Assembly (NCBI GenBank): GCA_037140475.1
Contig: JBAXEJ010000002.1
Location: 1-64,000, forward strand
Reading direction: 5' to 3'
Source of the DNA: PALSA-1006 sp037140475
Lineage (GTDB): Bacteria > Pseudomonadota > Gammaproteobacteria > Burkholderiales > Gallionellaceae
DNA length: 64,000 bases
Program-made: the position numbers and the translations under genes
Shown here: one piece after another, positions 59,784 through 64,000 of the stretch
Numbering within the stretch: position 1 is the first letter of the stretch
Layout of the letters: each line of letters opens with the position of its first letter
Notes under the pieces: generated by a model
Told to the model about the DNA's origin: nothing
What the model saw: the letters and a program-made list of their open reading frames with translations, nothing else
Databases searched by the model: none

Positions 59784-60377
59784 TTAAAACGCAATGACAC
59801 CACCCACATAGGCATTGACTGGGTTCATGCTTAAAGCCCCTGTAGCATCTTTCAGGTTGTAACGATTTGCGCCTAGACGGAAACCGATTTTGATTTTTCC
59901 GCCACCCGCACTGATGGAAAACGGCAACATGTATTGTGCGCCAACACCGACCAGAGAGCCTTTCCAATTGACTTCAACTTCCGGTGGAGAAGGTTTATTT
60001 GAGCGCTCTAAACTTGTGTATCCGCCTTTAGCGTAGAGCGAAAAATTTTTCGATAACGGAATACCGAATACGGCAGAAAATTCCGAACCCGTCATTGAGG
60101 TGGTCGTATAGGTGTAAGAAGTACCGGCAATGACAACGGGTGTTTGTGCAACTGTGTATTTTGCATCCGCAGCCAGTGCTCCCATGCCGCCCTCAACAGA
60201 AAAAAATCGACTGAACTTATATCCAATCATTCCGGTTGCTGAATTAGTGGTTTCAACATCGGTAATTTTTGTCACGCTACCAATCGTGCCAACCAGATAA
60301 ACACCGCTGTCGTCTGCCGCAAGGGCGGGCATAGCACAAGCGCTTAACATCGTTGCTGCCAATAGTTTTTTCACCAT
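59784..60377 (-). CDS. Outer-membrane beta-barrel protein
   Basis: A 197-residue exported protein with signal peptide (ending MPALAA) and an eight-stranded barrel pattern (GVYLVGTIGSVTKITD, then IGYKFSRFFSVEGGMGALAA). The C-terminal residue is Phe (GGVIAF), the usual BAM signal. It resembles OmpA/OmpW-like small barrels. It is the first gene of the minus-strand operon with the ABC and cytochrome genes. Confidence 0.85.
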   Translation of the reverse strand: MVKKLLAATMLSACAMPALAADDSGVYLVGTIGSVTKITDVETTNSATGMIGYKFSRFFSVEGGMGALAADAKYTVAQTPVVIAGTSYTYTTTSMTGSEFSAVFGIPLSKNFSLYAKGGYTSLERSNKPSPPEVEVNWKGSLVGVGAQYMLPFSISAGGGKIKIGFRLGANRYNLKDATGALSMNPVNAYVGGVIAF

Positions 60378-60591
60378 TTTTGTATTCTCCTAACTAAATG
60401 AATTTATTTATTTTTGTCCGCCAATGATAACGCTCAAACGGCGAATAGCAACTCGAAACAGAGGCTCGAAAATCTAATTGTTACAATGATACGAGCGAAT
60501 TCCTTAAGAGAATCTTAAATGACAGAGGTTAAAACAAGTTCGTTGAACTGACGTAGAATCTACCCGCTATTCATTTCCGTAAGGAGCCTCA
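60378..60591. other. Divergent intergenic region between the OMP operon and the oxidoreductase operon
   Basis: 214 bases, AT-rich, without an open frame I trust. It should contain promoters in both directions. A strong SD (AAGGAG, 60582-60587) lies before the plus-strand gene. I find no near-consensus sigma-70 or sigma-54 element that I would assign. Confidence 0.5.
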
Positions 60592-61173
60592 ATGTTTCAA
60601 ATACGAGTTCACGGGCGCGGCGGTCAAGGCGTGGTTACTGCAACCGAAATGTTGTCAGTTGCGGCATTTGAAGAAGGTCGCCATGCACAGGCTTTTCCAA
60701 GCTTTGGTTCAGAGCGCACGGGCGCGCCGGTGGTGGCCTTCTGTCGCATCGACGACAAAGAAATTCGCTTGCGCGAACCCATCATGGAACCCGATGCGCT
60801 GATCATCCAAGACCCAACCCTGCTCCATCAGATAGATGTGTTTGCCGGACTGAAACAGGACGGCTATGTGCTGCTTAACACCAATCACAGCTTTGAGGAG
60901 CTTGGTTTGGCAGACATCCTCAAAGGGCGCAAAGCCGAACGCTTTTGCACCCTGCCCGCCAACGAAATTGGCAAAAAACACATTGGTCGCCCCATTCCCA
61001 ATGTGCCGCTGATTGCCGGCTTTGCTGCGCTGTCAGGCATGTTTAAACTGGAATCCGTGGTATTGGCGATCAATGAAAAATTCTCCGGCAAAATTGCCGA
61101 GGGCAACATTGCTGCTGCGACTGAAGCGTACAACTTAGTCAAAGAGCAGATGAAGGAGTCAGGTCATGCTTAA
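60592..61173 (+). CDS. porG: 2-oxoacid:ferredoxin oxidoreductase gamma subunit
   Basis: A 193-residue gamma subunit (PorG/VorC class) starting MFQIRVHGRGGQGVVTATEM and containing SFGSERTGAPVVAFCRI. In the complex it participates in CoA and substrate binding for oxidative decarboxylation of a 2-oxoacid to acyl-CoA with ferredoxin reduction. It overlaps the alpha subunit gene by 8 bases. SD AAGGAG is 5 bases upstream. Which oxoacid is used cannot be decided here. Confidence 0.93.
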   Translation: MFQIRVHGRGGQGVVTATEMLSVAAFEEGRHAQAFPSFGSERTGAPVVAFCRIDDKEIRLREPIMEPDALIIQDPTLLHQIDVFAGLKQDGYVLLNTNHSFEELGLADILKGRKAERFCTLPANEIGKKHIGRPIPNVPLIAGFAALSGMFKLESVVLAINEKFSGKIAEGNIAAATEAYNLVKEQMKESGHA

Positions 61174-62419
61174 ACAAATGGAAGGCTCAAAAGCCGTTGC
61201 CGAGGCGGTCGGACTATGCCGCCCTGAAGTGATCTGCGCCTACCCCATCTCACCGCAAACGCACATCGTCGAAGCGCTCGGTGAAATGGTCAAGTCGGGT
61301 AAATTGACGCCTTGCGAATTCATCAACGTGGAAAGTGAATTTGCCGCCATGTCGGTGGCGATTGGCTCTTCGGCAGCGGGTGCGCGCTCTTACACCGCCA
61401 CCGCCTCGCAAGGTTTGCTGTTCATGGTCGAAGCAGTTTATAACGCTTCAGGTTTGGGCTTGCCGATTGTGATGACCGTTGCCAACCGCGCCATCGGTGC
61501 GCCGATCAATATCTGGAACGACCATTCCGATTCACTCTCGCAGCGAGATTCCGGTTGGATGCAACTGTTCGCCGAAACCAACCAGGAGGCGGTTGACCTG
61601 CACATCCAGGCTTTTCGTTTAGCCGAAGAATTATCAATGCCCATCATGGTGTGCATGGATGGTTTCATCCTCACTCATGCGTTTGAACGCGTGGATATTC
61701 CGTCGCAAGAACAAGTTGATAAATATCTACCGCCGTTCGATCCGCGCCAAGTACTTGACCCTGCCGAACCCGTTTCCATTGGCGCGATGGTGGGGCCAGA
61801 AGCTTTCATGGAAGTGAAATACCTTGCCCATGCAAAGCAAATGCAAGCCATTGATTTAATTCCACAATTGGCAAATGAGTTCAAGCAACAGTTTGGCCGC
61901 GACAGTGGCGGCTTGGTGCGTACCTATTTCACTGAAGGCGCGGAAACCATCATCATCGCGATGGGCTCAGTGCTCGGCACGATCAAAGACGTGGTGGACG
62001 AAATGCGCGCCGAAGGCCACAAAATTGGCGTACTCGGCATCATCAGCTATCGCCCGTTCCCGCTGGCTGAAGTGCGTGCCGCGCTAGTGAATTGCAAACG
62101 TTTCGTTGTGTTGGAAAAAAGCCTCGCGGTGGGCATGGGCGGCATTGTTGCCACCGACGTGCGTATGGCGGTGACTGGCACCGGCATCAAAGGCTTCACT
62201 GCGATTGCAGGTTTGGGTGGGCGTTCAATTCCAAAATCTTCCCTGCACAGCCTGTTTCGCCAAGCTGAAAAAGAAGAACTACAACCCGTCACCTTCCTTG
62301 ATCTGGATTGGGATGTGGTCAATAAGCAATTGGAGCGAGAAAAATTAACGCGTCGCTCCGGCCCAATTGCCGAAAATATTTTGCATGATAAAGGCATCGT
62401 GTCGGCGAAGTTTGGTTAA
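61166..62419 (+). CDS. porA: 2-oxoacid:ferredoxin oxidoreductase alpha subunit
   Basis: A 417-residue alpha subunit with the pyrimidine-binding domain opening EVICAYPISPQTHIVEALGE and FINVESEFAAMSVAIGSSAA. The central IMVCMDGFILTHAFERVDIP and the C-terminal GVLGIISYRPFPLAEV correspond to the usual domains II and III. No interruption is seen. The beta gene begins 10 bases on. Confidence 0.94.
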   Translation: MLKQMEGSKAVAEAVGLCRPEVICAYPISPQTHIVEALGEMVKSGKLTPCEFINVESEFAAMSVAIGSSAAGARSYTATASQGLLFMVEAVYNASGLGLPIVMTVANRAIGAPINIWNDHSDSLSQRDSGWMQLFAETNQEAVDLHIQAFRLAEELSMPIMVCMDGFILTHAFERVDIPSQEQVDKYLPPFDPRQVLDPAEPVSIGAMVGPEAFMEVKYLAHAKQMQAIDLIPQLANEFKQQFGRDSGGLVRTYFTEGAETIIIAMGSVLGTIKDVVDEMRAEGHKIGVLGIISYRPFPLAEVRAALVNCKRFVVLEKSLAVGMGGIVATDVRMAVTGTGIKGFTAIAGLGGRSIPKSSLHSLFRQAEKEELQPVTFLDLDWDVVNKQLEREKLTRRSGPIAENILHDKGIVSAKFG

Positions 62420-62429
62420 GGAGAAGAAC

Positions 62430-63431
62430 ATGAGCTTTCAACCCGTAAAGTTTTACCAAACTGGCACACTCACGGTAGGCAACCGCTTGCTTGCTCCCGA
62501 TGAGCGCAGCGTGCAAGCCAACCAGATGCGCAGCAATTCGATCAATTCAGGCCATCGCGCCTGCCAAGGGTGTGGTGAGGCGCTCGGTGCACGCTATGCA
62601 ATCGATGCCGCGATGGCGGCAAGCAATAATCAACTCATCGCTGCCAATGCAACCGGTTGTTTAGAAGTTTTCTCGACACCTTACCCAGAGTCTTCTTGGC
62701 AAATACCATGGATTCACTCGCTATTTGGCAACGCGCCCGCGGTTGCCACTGGCATCGCTGCTGCAATGAAGGTGAAAGGCAAAAATGATGTGCGCGTGGT
62801 GGCGCAGGGCGGCGACGGTAGCACTACCGACATCGGCTTTGGTTGCCTCTCTGGTATGTTTTAGCGCAACGATGATGTGCTCTACATCTGCTACGACAAC
62901 CAAGCGTACATGAACACCGGCGTGCAACGCTCTAGCGCCACGCCACCGGCTGCGCGCACTGCCACCACCATGCCAGTGGGGCCTGAGCCGGGTAACGTGT
63001 TTGGACAAGGTAAAAATTTACCTGAGATCGCGATGGCGCACGGCATCCCTTACGTGGCGACCGCTACCGTGGCTGATCTGCGCGACCTGGAAGACAAGGT
63101 GCGCCACGCCATGACTTTTCGCGGCGCTCGTTACATTCATATTTTTGTGCCGTGCCCATTGGGCTGGGGCGCAGCTTCGCACGACACCATCCTCCTTGCA
63201 CGACTGGCAAAAGAAACCGGCATCTTCCCTGTGTTTGAAGCCGAGCATGGCGAGGTGACGAACGTGCTGAAAATTCGCCATCGTCAGCCAGTGGATGAAT
63301 ATCTGAAACTGCAGAAACGTTTCGCGCATCTATTTGGAAAAAATCCGCATCTCGATGTTATCGCCAAAATTCAGGAGATAGCCGACCGCAACATTCGCAA
63401 ATACAAATTGCTGAATGAGGGAGAACAATAA
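62430..63431 (+). pseudogene. porB: 2-oxoacid:ferredoxin oxidoreductase beta subunit, interrupted by an in-frame TAG
   Basis: The beta subunit (TPP and 4Fe-4S binding) would have 333 residues. The first part has HRACQGCGEALGARYAIDAA and QGGDGSTTDIGFGCLSGMF. At 62862-62864 a TAG replaces a residue that is usually Glu (SGMF-stop-RNDD). The frame then resumes perfectly with VLYICYDNQAYMNTGVQRSS to the stop at 63429-63431. A single GAG to TAG change explains it. Without suppression the cofactor domain is cut in two. SD AAGGAGAA precedes the ATG. The stop shares one base with the next start. Confidence 0.92.
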
Positions 63432-64000
63432 TGGAAAAACCTTTTGCGATTACGCTCACCCCGGGCACGTCACTCACTAATCACACCGGTACATGGCGCA
63501 CTTCTCGCCCCGTGTATTTGGATCGCTTACCTCCGTGCAACAACGCTTGCCCTGCCGGTGAAAATATTCAAGGCTGGTTGTTTCATGCCGAGTCGGGGGA
63601 CTACGAAAAAGCGTGGCATGCACTCGTTGAAAACAATCCACTGCCCGCCATCATGGGCCGCGTGTGTTACCACCCCTGTGAGAACGCTTGCAATCGCGGG
63701 CAAATGGATTCTTCGGTAGGCATCAATTCTGTCGAGCATTTTTTGGGTGACGAGGCGATCAAGCAAGGCTGGAAGTTCCCTGCTCCTGCCGCCGCTTCTG
63801 GCAAGCGCGTATTGGTGGTGGGCGCTGGCCCTTCTGGCTTATCTGCGGCTTACCATTTAGCGCGTTTAGGCCACCAAGTTGAGATTCACGAAGCGGGCCC
63901 CTTTGCTGGCGGCATGATGCGTTTTGGCATTCCGAAATATCGTTTGCCGCGCGAAATTTTGGATGCCGAAGTGCAGCGCATTCTCGATCTCGGCGTGACA
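63431..64000 (+). CDS. GltD-like NAD(P)/FAD-dependent oxidoreductase, 3' truncated by window
   Basis: The start ATG at 63431 overlaps the beta subunit stop (TAATG). The 190 visible residues have an N-terminal GltD-type 4Fe-4S domain with PPCNNACPAGENIQGW and RVCYHPCENACNRGQM. The FAD Rossmann motif follows: RVLVVGAGPSGLSAAYHLAR and then FGIPKYRLPREILDAEV. It is a glutamate synthase small-subunit-like or NfnB-like protein and probably couples ferredoxin from the Por complex to NAD(P)H. Confidence 0.92.
   Translation, partial: MEKPFAITLTPGTSLTNHTGTWRTSRPVYLDRLPPCNNACPAGENIQGWLFHAESGDYEKAWHALVENNPLPAIMGRVCYHPCENACNRGQMDSSVGINSVEHFLGDEAIKQGWKFPAPAAASGKRVLVVGAGPSGLSAAYHLARLGHQVEIHEAGPFAGGMMRFGIPKYRLPREILDAEVQRILDLGVT

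Noticed and set aside
62862..62864. TAG read as pyrrolysine or a programmed recoding site
   Set aside because: Pyrrolysine is not known in this enzyme family, and no recoding signal or pyl gene is seen. A point mutation or error is simpler.
62877..63431. Second half of porB as a separate gene
   Set aside because: It continues the domain of the first half in the same frame without a ribosome-binding site, so it is part of one interrupted gene.
1..64000. tRNA, rRNA, CRISPR array, intact IS element or prophage
   Set aside because: I saw no cloverleaf, rRNA core, regularly spaced repeats, transposase or phage structural gene in the window. Small RNAs cannot be excluded by reading alone.

Overview
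The window looks like a chromosomal segment of a betaproteobacterium, most likely from the Nitrosomonadales/Gallionellaceae neighbourhood. This rests on protein style and gene order: gatCAB divergent from mreBCD-mrdA-rodA-rlpA, yqgE-ruvX-pyrB-pyrC', ntrBC near glnA, torF-glnK-amtB, and thiC followed by a YkgJ-type protein, a DUF1289 protein and uppP. Base composition is near 50% GC by eye. I see no rRNA, tRNA, CRISPR array, intact transposon or phage. The species assignment is inference.

Layout. 1-1925: the end of a coiled-coil protein and a BRO-N gene (accessory). 1994-6053 (minus): gatC-gatA-DUF3050-gatB. 6139-12654 (plus): the cell-shape and elongasome operon mreB, mreC, mreD, mrdA, rodA, rlpA. 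12678-19727 (plus): an orphan gene, yqgE, ruvX, pyrB, a non-catalytic pyrC', prlC, a thioredoxin-fold protein and xthA. 19785-22730 (minus): two tandem TraF-like outer-membrane proteins. 22841-27321 (minus): ntrC, ntrB, a DUF4124 protein and glnA. 27507-30647: a cation efflux protein, a rhodanese, a two-domain FKBP and an HNH endonuclease. 30650-34921 (minus): metH and a ccdAB toxin-antitoxin pair. 35076-36428: TrpB2. 36429-39473: a small accessory island with a broken brnT, three unknown genes, an XRE regulator and a DUF433/PIN-like pair. 39554-41262: comM and ubiK. 41522-44205: torF-glnK-amtB. 44385-47486 (minus): a nucleotidyltransferase-like protein and PBP1A. 47579-50879: a TPP riboswitch, thiC and three small downstream genes. 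50945-54548: a c-di-GMP protein with a damaged N-terminus, a bacteriohemerythrin and an FKBP lipoprotein. 54597-60377 (minus): an eight-gene envelope and electron-transfer operon. 60592-64000: a 2-oxoacid:ferredoxin oxidoreductase operon whose beta subunit carries an in-frame amber codon.

How the parts work together. A nearly complete nitrogen-control circuit is present: NtrB/NtrC, glutamine synthetase, GlnK and AmtB. The glnA and torF-glnK-amtB promoters both carry a sigma-54 element and a pair of NtrC-like dyads at almost identical distances. Other points of interest are two palindromic elements apparently inserted in frame in essential or housekeeping genes (gatB and prlC), a translational TPP riboswitch whose switching helices can be read directly, a ccdAB operator overlapping its -10 box, and the cytochrome/ABC/LolA-like/PF10118 operon, which I do not recognise as a described system.
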